DNA of 52,581 nt from an uncultured Treponema sp. (GTDB lineage Bacteria > Spirochaetota > Spirochaetia > Treponematales > Treponemataceae). The notes beneath the pieces are model-generated. The model was not told the DNA's origin, ran no database searches, and saw only the letters and a list, made by a program, of their open reading frames with translations. The stretch lies in contig CAMOIE010000021.1 in assembly GCA_946615905.1 (NCBI GenBank), positions 1 to 52,581 on the forward strand, in the 5' to 3' direction. The translations under genes were made by a program, and so were the position numbers. This document shows, piece after piece, positions 1 through 7,642 of this stretch. Position 1 is the first letter of the stretch. Every line of letters begins with the position of its first letter.

Positions 1-228
1 CGCCGCCTGAACGTCAAATACCACGACGATGACGGAAAGAACAAGTACGTCCACATGCTCAACGGAACCGCTGTCGCAGTAGGACGCGCAATGCTCGCAA
101 TCTTTGAGAACTACCAGAATGAGGACGGCTCTATCACGGTTCCGCCTGCTCTGGTTCCCTTCTGCGGATTCGACAAAATCGGTCCGAAGACTCAAATCAA
201 AGATCCGGTCTACCATCCGGCAAAATAA
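1..228 (+). CDS. serS: Seryl-tRNA synthetase, C-terminal end (5' truncated by window)
   Basis: The first frame is open from base 1 and ends in TAA at 226-228, giving 75 residues. The segment [17 protein letters not shown] followed by FENYQ and ITVPPAL is the class II motif 3 region and the closing strand of seryl-tRNA synthetase, which charges tRNA-Ser in the cytoplasm. Motif 3 carries the ATP-binding arginine, here the R of VGRAM. The tail after VPPAL ([11 protein letters not shown]) is a short family-typical extension. Only the last part of a protein of about 425 residues is visible. The next gene starts 5 bases downstream on the same strand, so the two are probably cotranscribed. Identity is well supported by the motif; nothing can be said about the missing N-terminus. 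Confidence 0.93.
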   Translation, partial: RRLNVKYHDDDGKNKYVHMLNGTAVAVGRAMLAIFENYQNEDGSITVPPALVPFCGFDKIGPKTQIKDPVYHPAK

Positions 229-233
229 GAGTC

Positions 234-1397
234 ATGCAAAAAAAAGACAGCTACTACCTAAAAGGAATTTTTTACTTTCTCTTTCTTCTTGCCCTTTTGG
301 CCTGCGTAGCTGTCTTAAAAATCCTCGGCTCAGTCTGTCTGCCGATTATTCTTTCGATATTGCTTTCCTTTGCATTCTACCCTTTGATTCGCAAACTGAA
401 CCTAAAATTCCGTATTCCTTGGTTTTTCGGGATTCTCATAGTCTACGTTATATTTTTTCTATTGGTCTTCGGTGCCGGAAATCTTGTGGCAAACGGGGTA
501 GCATCAATTTTGCAGGCTCTTCCCCGCTATCAGGAACGCTTCACTTCTATTTACTCAGAAATCGCAGGAAGACTAGACTTGCCTTTTGATGAAACTCTAA
601 GTCTTTTCGACAACCTCTGGAATCTTCTCTCAATCCGCACGACAGTCGGAAAAGCTGCAATCGGTTTTACATCCGGTCTCTATACTTTTTTCAAGTCCTT
701 TTTACTTGTAGTCCTATTTTCGGTATTTCTACTTTTGGAAATGCACTTTTTCAAAGTCAAAGTTTTAGTCGCTTTCAGCGGAAACAAAAAAGGCAGGGTC
801 CAGAAAATTACAAAAAAAGTTATCGCAGAGATTACTCAATATATTTCAATCAAATTCATAGTTTCTCTAGCAACTGGGATTTTGGTCACCTCAGGCTGCC
901 TAATTATCAACATGGACTTTCCTCTGGTATGGGGAACAATAGCCTTCATTATGAATTTCATTCCGACATTCGGTTCGATAATCTCATGTGCCCTCACGGT
1001 CTTGTTCGCACTGATTCAGTTTTACCCCGCACCTGGACCGATAATTTTTATCGCAATTGAAGTCATAGCAGTCAATTTTATAATCGGTCAGGTATTGGAG
1101 CCTAGAATCGAGGGCAAAAATCTGGGGCTTTCCCCTTTCGTGATTTTGACCAGCCTCTCTTTCTGGGGGTGGATGTGGGGCTTTCTAGGACTTTTGATTT
1201 CAGTTCCGCTGATGGTGATTGTAAAAATCATCTGCGAGAATATCTCATACCTCCAGCCGATTGCGATTTTCATAGGCGGACGGCCACAGGACACAAAAAA
1301 AGAGCTTGTAAAAGACTCTGATATGTTGGATTTTGAAGAAGAAGACAGTCCTAAAACTCCGACTCAAACAGCAGACGAGGCAAAATCTGACAAATAA
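234..1397 (+). CDS. AI-2E family transporter (PerM/YdiK-type membrane protein)
   Basis: A 387-residue polytopic membrane protein. Hydrophobic segments lie near residues 10-50 (two helices), 62-85, 150-170 and in a C-terminal cluster at about 205-335. The C-terminal half holds the family signature: FIPTFGSII, then GQVLEPRIEGKNLGLSPF and the glycine-rich WGFLGLLISVP segment. This matches the AI-2E/UPF0118 superfamily, whose members have been linked to autoinducer-2 export, ion/proton antiport or general permease roles, so the substrate here is unknown. The C-terminal 35 residues are acidic and Ser/Thr-rich (DFEEEDSPKTPTQ) and probably cytoplasmic. The gene follows serS by 5 bases. Its 3' end overlaps the convergent PilZ-like gene by 34 bases. 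Confidence 0.88.
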   Translation: MQKKDSYYLKGIFYFLFLLALLACVAVLKILGSVCLPIILSILLSFAFYPLIRKLNLKFRIPWFFGILIVYVIFFLLVFGAGNLVANGVASILQALPRYQERFTSIYSEIAGRLDLPFDETLSLFDNLWNLLSIRTTVGKAAIGFTSGLYTFFKSFLLVVLFSVFLLLEMHFFKVKVLVAFSGNKKGRVQKITKKVIAEITQYISIKFIVSLATGILVTSGCLIINMDFPLVWGTIAFIMNFIPTFGSIISCALTVLFALIQFYPAPGPIIFIAIEVIAVNFIIGQVLEPRIEGKNLGLSPFVILTSLSFWGWMWGFLGLLISVPLMVIVKIICENISYLQPIAIFIGGRPQDTKKELVKDSDMLDFEEEDSPKTPTQTADEAKSDK

Positions 1398-2176
1398 CGG
1401 TTGTCCTCTTCTTTTAGCGAAGTAAAATCGCAAATTGCGCAAAGTTTTTTTCCACTTTCAGACTTAATAATATTTTTCACATAGAAAGTTGCAGAAATCT
1501 TTCTTTCTTTTACAGGCCCTTCAATAGGAAATGACAATTCCACTGCATACTCATTTTCACTTTGTAAAATCATTTCACCAGAGTCAGAGGCAAAGACAAG
1601 CTTTTTTGCATCTAAATAAATGACATAGGGCGGATTCTTTCTTCCACTTACGGCAAGAATTTGCTCTTCATACTCTGACAAAAACTGTGAAATTCGCTCA
1701 TTCCAAGATGACTTTTTAAAAAGCCCGTAACCATTTTTGATTTTGCAGACAATATTCACTCGGTTTGATTTTCGCACGCTTTGATAAAATATTACAGCCT
1801 TGACATTCCTCTCTTTAACAGCAGAAGATGAATCCAAATCCTTTTCACGGTAAATCTCAGGAGGAATCCGCACCGCATACAAGCTTGAATTGGCGCTCCT
1901 CACTAAAACTGCGAAAAAATAAAGGCCGATTTTATTAAAATAAAAATTAAACTTGACTTTCAGTCCCTCATAGTCAGAAAGTTTTTGCTCACTTTCATCA
2001 AGAATTATTATCCCCTTATCAAAAACTTTCACCATTTCAGCCTTAAAAACGAGAGGAAGACTTTTCGCAAAATTATTTTTCGGTTGGTCTGGGACAGAAA
2101 AAATCAGAGGTGAATTACCGTTGACCAAATATTTTATAACCAAATCTCGTTCAACTGAAGTAAGTTTATTTTCCAT
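1364..2176 (-). CDS. PilZ-like protein of spirochaete type
   Basis: A 270-residue soluble protein without signal peptide or membrane segment. The C-terminal half reads like a PilZ beta-barrel: a basic VKERK segment, a strand ATFYVKN, and the closing segment LCAICDFTSLKEEDNRYLSDFA. That last segment resembles the typical PilZ ending (C-x-F-x-x-L-x-x-E-D-R-x-x-L). The N-terminal half would be the extra domain found before PilZ in spirochaete proteins. PilZ domains usually bind cyclic-di-GMP through RxxxR and D/NxSxxG motifs; neither is clean here, so nucleotide binding is uncertain. The start (ATG, 2176) lies inside the upstream lipoprotein gene with an 11-base overlap, so the two are translationally linked. 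The family call is an inference from pattern. Confidence 0.5.
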   Translation of the reverse strand: MENKLTSVERDLVIKYLVNGNSPLIFSVPDQPKNNFAKSLPLVFKAEMVKVFDKGIIILDESEQKLSDYEGLKVKFNFYFNKIGLYFFAVLVRSANSSLYAVRIPPEIYREKDLDSSSAVKERNVKAVIFYQSVRKSNRVNIVCKIKNGYGLFKKSSWNERISQFLSEYEEQILAVSGRKNPPYVIYLDAKKLVFASDSGEMILQSENEYAVELSFPIEGPVKERKISATFYVKNIIKSESGKKLCAICDFTSLKEEDNRYLSDFASSAV

Positions 2177-2849
2177 AAATATTTTTGCCTGAGCCTGTTT
2201 TTGTGATTTTCACTTCATCGATTTTCCAGTCTGCCTTTTCGTCCGGTGAAAAATATAAACTTAAGTCCACGAATTTTTCACGGCTGGTAAAAAAACGTAC
2301 AGGCAGCTGAACCATAGAATTTTCAATAAAAGGTTTTCCCGCAAGATATGACGAAAATTTTATTTCTGGAATATCATTTTCCGCCCGGTCAAAAAGATTC
2401 AGTCCTGCATTTAAATCTTTTAAATCAGCATACAAAAGGGAAAGCTGAAAAGCACAATCTTTTTTTATATATGGCAAAGCAGAATCGCCGTTAAGAAGAG
2501 CTTTGCAAAATAAATCCAAATTATATTTTACTTTAACAGGAATAGAAGACACATCTAATGAAGAAAAGCCGTCTAATTCAGGATAGATATTTTTCGGTAA
2601 AAAATTCCTGTCCCGCAATATCATCGAATCAAGCGTCAGGCGTACAGATGGATGAATACCGTCCATATTCCTGATATTTCGTGAAAGGAGCCCCCCGTCC
2701 AATTCTTCCGTCCATGGAGTTGAATCGGACAAACTTTCCGCCTGCTTACGAAGGGTTTTGGGTGTTCCGACAGAAGAAACAGAATTATTCCCACAGGCAG
2801 CTAGCAAAAATAAAACAAAAAACAATATGCAGGGATATATTTTTTTCAC
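2166..2849 (-). CDS. Lipoprotein of unknown function
   Basis: 227 residues beginning MKKIYPCILFFVLFLLAACG. The basic start, hydrophobic core and LLAAC lipobox indicate a signal peptidase II substrate with Cys19 as the lipidated residue. The mature part begins with an Asn/Ser-rich linker (GNNSVSSVG). It then has a compact domain ending in aromatic and charged beta-strand-like segments (FVDLSLYFSPDEKADWKIDEVKI). I do not recognise the family. The mature protein should sit on the periplasmic side of the inner membrane or on the outer membrane. It overlaps the downstream PilZ-like gene by 11 bases, and this pair is separated from pnp upstream by a strong terminator. Confidence 0.75.
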   Translation of the reverse strand: MKKIYPCILFFVLFLLAACGNNSVSSVGTPKTLRKQAESLSDSTPWTEELDGGLLSRNIRNMDGIHPSVRLTLDSMILRDRNFLPKNIYPELDGFSSLDVSSIPVKVKYNLDLFCKALLNGDSALPYIKKDCAFQLSLLYADLKDLNAGLNLFDRAENDIPEIKFSSYLAGKPFIENSMVQLPVRFFTSREKFVDLSLYFSPDEKADWKIDEVKITKTGSGKNIYGK

Positions 2850-2900
2850 TTTAAAATTATAAATGATTTTTTATTATAAAACAAGGCTGAGATTTTAAAG

Positions 2901-2933
2901 ATAAAAATGGGACTGTCAGTTGGCAGTCCCATT
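2901..2933 (-). terminator. Rho-independent terminator after pnp
   Basis: A perfect 10-base inverted repeat, AATGGGACTG at 2906-2915 and CAGTCCCATT at 2924-2933, has an 8-base loop. On the minus strand it is followed by a short T-rich run (TTTTAT). It lies about 20 bases past the pnp stop codon, so it most likely ends the rimP-to-pnp transcript. Confidence 0.85.
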
Positions 2934-2952
2934 CAATTAAAGAAAAAAAAGA

Positions 2953-5064
2953 TTAGTTCTTTTTAGCCTGTTCTTCGATTGCGTCGATATAAGAAAGGTT
3001 CAGGCGACCCATTTTGTCAACCTCAAGGAGCTTGACAGGAATCTGCTGTCCTTCTTTAAGAACATCGGTGACTTTCTCAACGCGCTGGCGGGAAAGTTTT
3101 GAGATGTGGCACAAGCCCTCTTTTCCCGGCAGGATTTCGACAAATGCGCCGAAGTCCATGATGCGTTTTACAGTGCCGTTGTAGATTACGCCGACCTCTG
3201 GATCCTCAACGATTCCTTTGACAGCGGCTTTTGCTTCCTCTGCCATTTTACCGTTGTTTCCGTAAATCTGGACAGTTCCGTCATCCTCGGTGTTGATTGT
3301 GACACCGTACTGGGCGCAGAGAGCCTTGATGTTCTTTCCGCCAGGTCCGATAAGGGCACCGATTTTGTCAGTGTCAATCTTCATTGTAAGGATTTTCGGA
3401 GCGTAGGGAGAAATCGGCTGCGGCTTGTTGATGCACTTCTCCATGATTGAGAGGATGTGCAGGCGGCCTTCTTTAGCCTGGGCCAGAGCCTTTTTCATGA
3501 TTTCTGTGGTGACACCGGCAATCTTGATATCCATCTGGAAGCCTGTGATACCGTCTTTCGTACCAGCGACTTTGAAGTCCATGTCGCCGAGATGGTCTTC
3601 CTCACCGAGAATGTCGGAGAGAATCTTGTAGCGTCCGTAAGGATTGTCGCCCTCAGCCTCTGTAATCAAGCCCATGGCGATTCCGGCGACCATTTTTTTC
3701 ATCGGAACACCGGCGGCAAGGAGAGAGAGACAGCCACCGCAGGTTGAGGCCTGTGATGAAGACCCGTTTGACTCCATGATTTCAGAGACAACGCGGATTG
3801 TATAGGGGAATTCGGCTGTTGACGGAATCATCGGAGCCAGTGAGCGGCGGGCGAGGTTTCCGTGGCCGATTTCGCGGCGGCCAGTTGTAAGGCGGCCGAC
3901 TTCACCGACAGAATACGGCGGGAAGTTGTAGTGGAGGATGAAGTTGTCAGTGCGCTCTCCGTCGATGTCATCATAGACCTGGGCATCAGAAAGGCTTCCC
4001 AAAGTCGTGACGGCAAGAGACTGTGTTTCACCGCGTGTGAAGAGGGCAGAGCCGTGCGGACGTGGCAAAACATTGACCTCACATGTAATCGGGCGGATTT
4101 CATCGCATTTTCTTCCGTCGATGCGGACTCCATCGTCAAGGATTGACTTGCGGAGGAGGTTGTACTGGATGTCATCGAGGCAGGCGTTGAAAAGCTGGGC
4201 CTGAATTGCGTCCTCAAGCTGCTCTGCGTGGTTTGCGGCAACCTGCTTTTTGACTTCGCTGATTGCCTTGCCACGGTTCATCTTTCCGTCCTGGAAGCAG
4301 GCCTTTTTCAAGAGAGGTGTAGCCTCGGCGATGATTGCATCCTTGTTCGCAAGCTCCACGTTGAGGGGAGCGAGAGGAAGTTTTTCCTTGCCGCATTTTT
4401 TCGCAAGGTCTTCCTGCAAGAGACACATATCTGTGATAAAGCCCTGGGCCTTTTCCAAAGCACCGAGCATGACTTCCTCAGAAGCCTCGTGGGCGCCGCC
4501 CTCAACCATCGTAAAGCCGTCTTTTGTTCCGGCGACAACGATTTCAAGCTGGGCTTTGTCCATCTGCTGGAAAGTGGGATTTACGACGTACTGGCCGTCA
4601 ATATAAGCGACGCGGCATGCAGCTACAGGTCCGTGGAAAGGAATGTCTGAAATTGTTACGGCAGCTGATGAGGCGATTACCGCCAAAATATCCGGTGTGT
4701 GAACTCCGTCCGCAGAAACGCAGGTCGGAACAATCTGAATCTCGCGTCCGAAAGCCGGTTCAAAAAGAGGACGCATGGGGCGGTCGATAAGGCGGGAAAC
4801 CAAGATTTCCTTATCCTTCGGGCGACCTTCGCGTTTGATGAATCCGCCGGGGATTTTTCCTGCGGCGTAATATTTTTCGTTGTACTCGACTGTTACGGGA
4901 ACAAAGTCCAAGCCTTCTTTTACTTCTGATGAAGCGCAGACTGTGGCAACAATCGCAGTGCCCGCGAACTGTGCGAAAACACAACCGTTGGCCTGTTTGC
5001 CGATTTTTCCAGTCTCAAGGATAAGCTCCTTGTCACCGATTTTGTAAGTCACTCTGTTTACCAA
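2953..5064 (-). CDS. pnp: Polyribonucleotide nucleotidyltransferase (PNPase)
   Basis: 703 residues, full family length. Domain order is RNase PH core 1 (about 1-220), an alpha-helical linker, RNase PH core 2 (about 310-545, with FPPYSVGEVGR and the catalytic-core segment DILGEEDHLGDMDFKVAGT), a KH domain (IGALIGPGGKNIKAL) and an S1 domain (GTVKRIMDFGAFVEILPGKEGLCHIS). PNPase degrades RNA 3'-5' by phosphorolysis, usually with RNase E or a DEAD helicase. It is the last gene of the translation operon, after rpsO as in many bacteria. The start is a TTG at 5062-5064 seven bases after AGGAG; no in-frame ATG lies nearby. A weak start codon on pnp fits the known habit of tight pnp autoregulation, but that link is inference. 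Confidence 0.97.
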   Translation of the reverse strand: MVNRVTYKIGDKELILETGKIGKQANGCVFAQFAGTAIVATVCASSEVKEGLDFVPVTVEYNEKYYAAGKIPGGFIKREGRPKDKEILVSRLIDRPMRPLFEPAFGREIQIVPTCVSADGVHTPDILAVIASSAAVTISDIPFHGPVAACRVAYIDGQYVVNPTFQQMDKAQLEIVVAGTKDGFTMVEGGAHEASEEVMLGALEKAQGFITDMCLLQEDLAKKCGKEKLPLAPLNVELANKDAIIAEATPLLKKACFQDGKMNRGKAISEVKKQVAANHAEQLEDAIQAQLFNACLDDIQYNLLRKSILDDGVRIDGRKCDEIRPITCEVNVLPRPHGSALFTRGETQSLAVTTLGSLSDAQVYDDIDGERTDNFILHYNFPPYSVGEVGRLTTGRREIGHGNLARRSLAPMIPSTAEFPYTIRVVSEIMESNGSSSQASTCGGCLSLLAAGVPMKKMVAGIAMGLITEAEGDNPYGRYKILSDILGEEDHLGDMDFKVAGTKDGITGFQMDIKIAGVTTEIMKKALAQAKEGRLHILSIMEKCINKPQPISPYAPKILTMKIDTDKIGALIGPGGKNIKALCAQYGVTINTEDDGTVQIYGNNGKMAEEAKAAVKGIVEDPEVGVIYNGTVKRIMDFGAFVEILPGKEGLCHISKLSRQRVEKVTDVLKEGQQIPVKLLEVDKMGRLNLSYIDAIEEQAKKN

Positions 5065-5104
5065 AATTATTCTCCTAACTTCTTCTTTCTTCTTTCTAAT
5101 TCTT

Positions 5105-5137
5105 CTAAAACAAAATAAGGCGGATATAATCCGCCTT
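5105..5137 (-). terminator. Hairpin between rpsO and pnp (terminator or processing site)
   Basis: Arms AAGGCGGAT (5117-5125) and ATCCGCCTT (5129-5137) form a perfect 9-base stem with a 3-base loop. On the minus strand a T-rich stretch (ATTTTGTTTT) follows. It lies just after the rpsO stop codon. In enterobacteria the rpsO-pnp spacer carries a terminator and an RNase III site, so partial termination or processing is plausible. Confidence 0.75.
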
Positions 5138-5144
5138 AGTGCGC

Positions 5145-5414
5145 TTAGTGGCGCAATCCGAGTTCAGCAATCAATGCGCGGTATGTTTCCAAATCGCGGC
5201 GCTCAAGATATTTGAGCAGCTTTCTGCGCTGACCGATAATCTTGAGAAGGCTGCGTTTTGCGCCTGAATCCTTCGGGAATGTCTTTGAGTGTGTTGTAAG
5301 CTGTTTGATGCGTTCAGTCAAAAGTGCGATCTGAACCTTTGAGTTTCCTGTGTCAGCGTCATTTGCGCCGAATTTGCTGATGATTGCAGCAGACTGTTCT
5401 TTTGTAAGTGCCAT
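5145..5414 (-). CDS. rpsO: 30S ribosomal protein S15
   Basis: 89 residues, the standard length of S15. Recognisable segments are MALTKEQ at the start, DTGNSKVQIALLTERI, LTTHSKTFPKDSGAKRSLLKIIGQRRKLLKYL and the closing RDLETYRALIAELGLRH. S15 binds 16S rRNA helices 20-22 early in 30S assembly. The ATG follows a good Shine-Dalgarno (AAGGAGTAAGTA). It lies 13 bases after truB-ribF and upstream of pnp, the usual bacterial neighbourhood. E. coli S15 represses its own translation; whether that applies here cannot be judged from the sequence. Confidence 0.98.
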   Translation of the reverse strand: MALTKEQSAAIISKFGANDADTGNSKVQIALLTERIKQLTTHSKTFPKDSGAKRSLLKIIGQRRKLLKYLERRDLETYRALIAELGLRH

Positions 5415-5427
5415 TACTTACTCCTTG

Positions 5428-7290
5428 TTATTTTATACCACTTTGGTTACAAAATTCTATTGTCCGTACGAGACCCGGCAGTGAACCATCGGAAAGCGGC
5501 AGGCGAAGGTTACCATTTTCCAATTTACAGGCTGTCTTGAATGTATGAGCGAAGGCAAACTGCCCCGCCGCGGAAGTTTCTGAGCTTTCCGCAGACAATT
5601 TTATTTTCACCGGATATTCGCCGTCTGGAGGAAGAATTTGATTCTCCCCTACTCTGGCAGAAATCCAGTTGTTTTCTCTTTGCTCTGACCACGAAAGGCC
5701 GGAACAGTCGATTTCAAAAGGATGACCGAGCATGTCAAAAACCCGTCCAAGCATTCCCTTTTGAATTTCCTCGCGGATTCTTCTGGAGGCAATTCTCTCA
5801 TTCTGATACAAAATCGGCTCAGTAACGGAGAATTCCACATGACGGGCATCACAGAATTCCCGGATTAAAGGAACTGTAAAAGCCCCCTGATAGCCACAAT
5901 GGAAGTCAAATCCCTCTGATAGGAAAGTCAGTCCCATTTTTTCAATCAAGACCTTCAAGAATTCGCTTCCCTCAGTTTTGCAGAAATCACCGGAAAAGTC
6001 AATCAGCAGGACGAAGGCAAAGCCCAAAGCCTTGAAATACTCAAGCCGGGAAGACAAAGTTGTTATGTCGCCAGGATATTCGTCAGGATGCTTAAGGGCG
6101 CTCAAAGGCCTGGTAAAAGTCACGATTCCAGGAATCAAATTTGACTTTTCAAGGCATTTTGAGAATATCTTCTTGTGCCCCAGATGAGGGCCGTCAAAGG
6201 AGCCGATTGAAAGAGCTGTTCCCTTATTTTTCCATTCAGCGCTGAATTTTCCGTTTAGGATTTGATCCCAGCTGTAAATCGTAAAGTCAAAGGCCTTTTT
6301 ATCTCTCTCGACTACAAATCCATAGGAATATCGGCTGCCAGACCGTCTCACAAGTCCCGCAAAGTCACCCTCAGGGTAATAGACCGCGATTTCTTTTTCA
6401 GTCTCACCGCTTTTATCCAGCAAAGAAAGGGCTGATTTTTTAAGCGGGCGGCCATGGACAAAATCCTCGATACAATCAGGGGCAAGGCTTGCGACATCAA
6501 GTCCGCAGAGGCTTGCGACCTCCGGGGTAAAATCCTTCGATGTTCTGACGATTTCTGACAGAAATTCACTTGTAAAACGGGACTCTTTGTCAAATTCCAT
6601 TTTAGCAGAAGTCAGAGATTCAATCGTAAATGGAGGAAGTTCTGAGACACCGGCGGCATCATTCAGCAAAAAGGAGCCTACCCGGGTTCTCCGCAAGGCC
6701 GCAAGATGGGCGACCGTTCCGCAGGCAAGCGCAATGTCGCGGGCAAGTGCGCGGATATAAGTCCCCTTTGAGCATACGATTTTCAAAAGGGCGTATTTTC
6801 CGCTGAATTCTTTTATCTGAATGTCGTAAACCGTGATTTTGCGGGCAGGGATCTCGACATTCTTTCCGCTGCGCAAAATGTCAGAAGCCCTCTTTCCGCC
6901 GACGTGAATCGCAGAAAAAGCCGGGGGCACTTGCTCGATTTGGCCTATAAAACGCGGTAAAACAGAGCGCAAAGTTTCTTCGGAAGGATAAGCTCCTGTG
7001 TCCACGACATTTCCGGTCGGGTCTAAAGTGTCAGTTTCAGTTCCGAACTGGACGAGAGCCAGATATTCTTTGTCAAAAGCTGTTATATGGGGAACAAGAT
7101 GGGTGAGCTTGCCCGAAAGAACCACAAGAAGACCGTCAGCAAAGGAATCAAGCGTTCCTGTGTGGCCGACCTTTGTGGTTCCAAGGGCTTTTTTCACAGC
7201 CGTCAGAGAAGAAAAAGATGTCTGCCCGGACTGCTTTGCAAGCAGAAGAATCTTGACAGGAGCCTTATTCTGATTTTTCCGCTGCGGCAT
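5428..7290 (-). CDS. truB-ribF: Fusion of tRNA pseudouridine synthase B and FAD synthetase (TruB-RibF), riboflavin kinase part degenerate
   Basis: 620 residues in one uninterrupted frame. Residues 1-330 are TruB, with the catalytic GTLDSFADG (Asp48), KEYLALVQFG, the VPPAFSA loop and GTYIRALARDI; TruB makes pseudouridine 55 in the tRNA T-loop. Residues 350-515 are the FMN adenylyltransferase part of RibF, with the nucleotidyltransferase motif IGSFDGPHLGHKKIF (362-376), FDFHCG (461-466) and a variant of ISSTRIR (IASRRIR, 500-506). The remaining 105 residues should be riboflavin kinase. They lack the GRxLGFPTAN signature and keep only a barrel-like LPPDGEYPVKI, so kinase activity is doubtful. 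In T. pallidum truB and ribF are, as I recall, separate neighbours. The start overlaps rbfA by 26 bases. Confidence 0.93.
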   Translation of the reverse strand: MPQRKNQNKAPVKILLLAKQSGQTSFSSLTAVKKALGTTKVGHTGTLDSFADGLLVVLSGKLTHLVPHITAFDKEYLALVQFGTETDTLDPTGNVVDTGAYPSEETLRSVLPRFIGQIEQVPPAFSAIHVGGKRASDILRSGKNVEIPARKITVYDIQIKEFSGKYALLKIVCSKGTYIRALARDIALACGTVAHLAALRRTRVGSFLLNDAAGVSELPPFTIESLTSAKMEFDKESRFTSEFLSEIVRTSKDFTPEVASLCGLDVASLAPDCIEDFVHGRPLKKSALSLLDKSGETEKEIAVYYPEGDFAGLVRRSGSRYSYGFVVERDKKAFDFTIYSWDQILNGKFSAEWKNKGTALSIGSFDGPHLGHKKIFSKCLEKSNLIPGIVTFTRPLSALKHPDEYPGDITTLSSRLEYFKALGFAFVLLIDFSGDFCKTEGSEFLKVLIEKMGLTFLSEGFDFHCGYQGAFTVPLIREFCDARHVEFSVTEPILYQNERIASRRIREEIQKGMLGRVFDMLGHPFEIDCSGLSWSEQRENNWISARVGENQILPPDGEYPVKIKLSAESSETSAAGQFAFAHTFKTACKLENGNLRLPLSDGSLPGLVRTIEFCNQSGIK

Positions 7291-7642
7291 TCTCTTGGGC
7301 TTCCAGACGGTTTAATTTATTTACCATTTCAAAGCCTTCCTTGATGCTTGAGTCAGCGATAAAGGTCAGCTTGGGGAATTTTCTGATTGTAAGTTTTTTG
7401 GCGATTGACGACTGGATAAAACCGGCGGCGGAATTAAGACCTTCCACCCCCTTTTTAATCTGGGCATCCGCCATAAAACTTGAGACATAGACTTTCGCAA
7501 AGGCAAGGTCTGCGGCGACCTCAACCCGATTGATTGAAAGGAAAGTCGAGACCCTGGGGTCTTTAACCTGACCTTTCATAATCAGATTTGCGATTTCACC
7601 GCGGATTTGTTCGCCGAGTTTGAGCATTCTGAATTCACCCAT
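7265..7642 (-). CDS. rbfA: Ribosome-binding factor A
   Basis: 125 residues, the normal RbfA length. Family segments are LGEQIRGEIANLIMKG, DPRVSTFLSINRVEVAADLAFAKVYVS, GLNSAAGFIQSSIAKKLTIRKFPKLTFIADSS read in order, and GFEMVNKLNRL. RbfA is a KH-fold protein that binds the 30S subunit during maturation of the 16S rRNA 5' end and is needed in cold. Its ATG (7640-7642) overlaps the infB stop (TAATG arrangement), and its own end overlaps truB-ribF by 26 bases, so all three are translationally coupled. A second possible start is Met6 (MLKLGEQ), closer to the usual family N-terminus. Confidence 0.95.
   Translation of the reverse strand: MGEFRMLKLGEQIRGEIANLIMKGQVKDPRVSTFLSINRVEVAADLAFAKVYVSSFMADAQIKKGVEGLNSAAGFIQSSIAKKLTIRKFPKLTFIADSSIKEGFEMVNKLNRLEAQENAAAEKSE

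Noticed and set aside
104..589. Open frame of 161 codons overlapping serS and the AI-2E gene
   Set aside because: It lies in another frame over two well-supported genes and has no recognisable motif.
3828..4274. Open frames antisense or shifted within pnp
   Set aside because: Low-complexity shadows of the GC-biased third positions in pnp; no start signal or family match.
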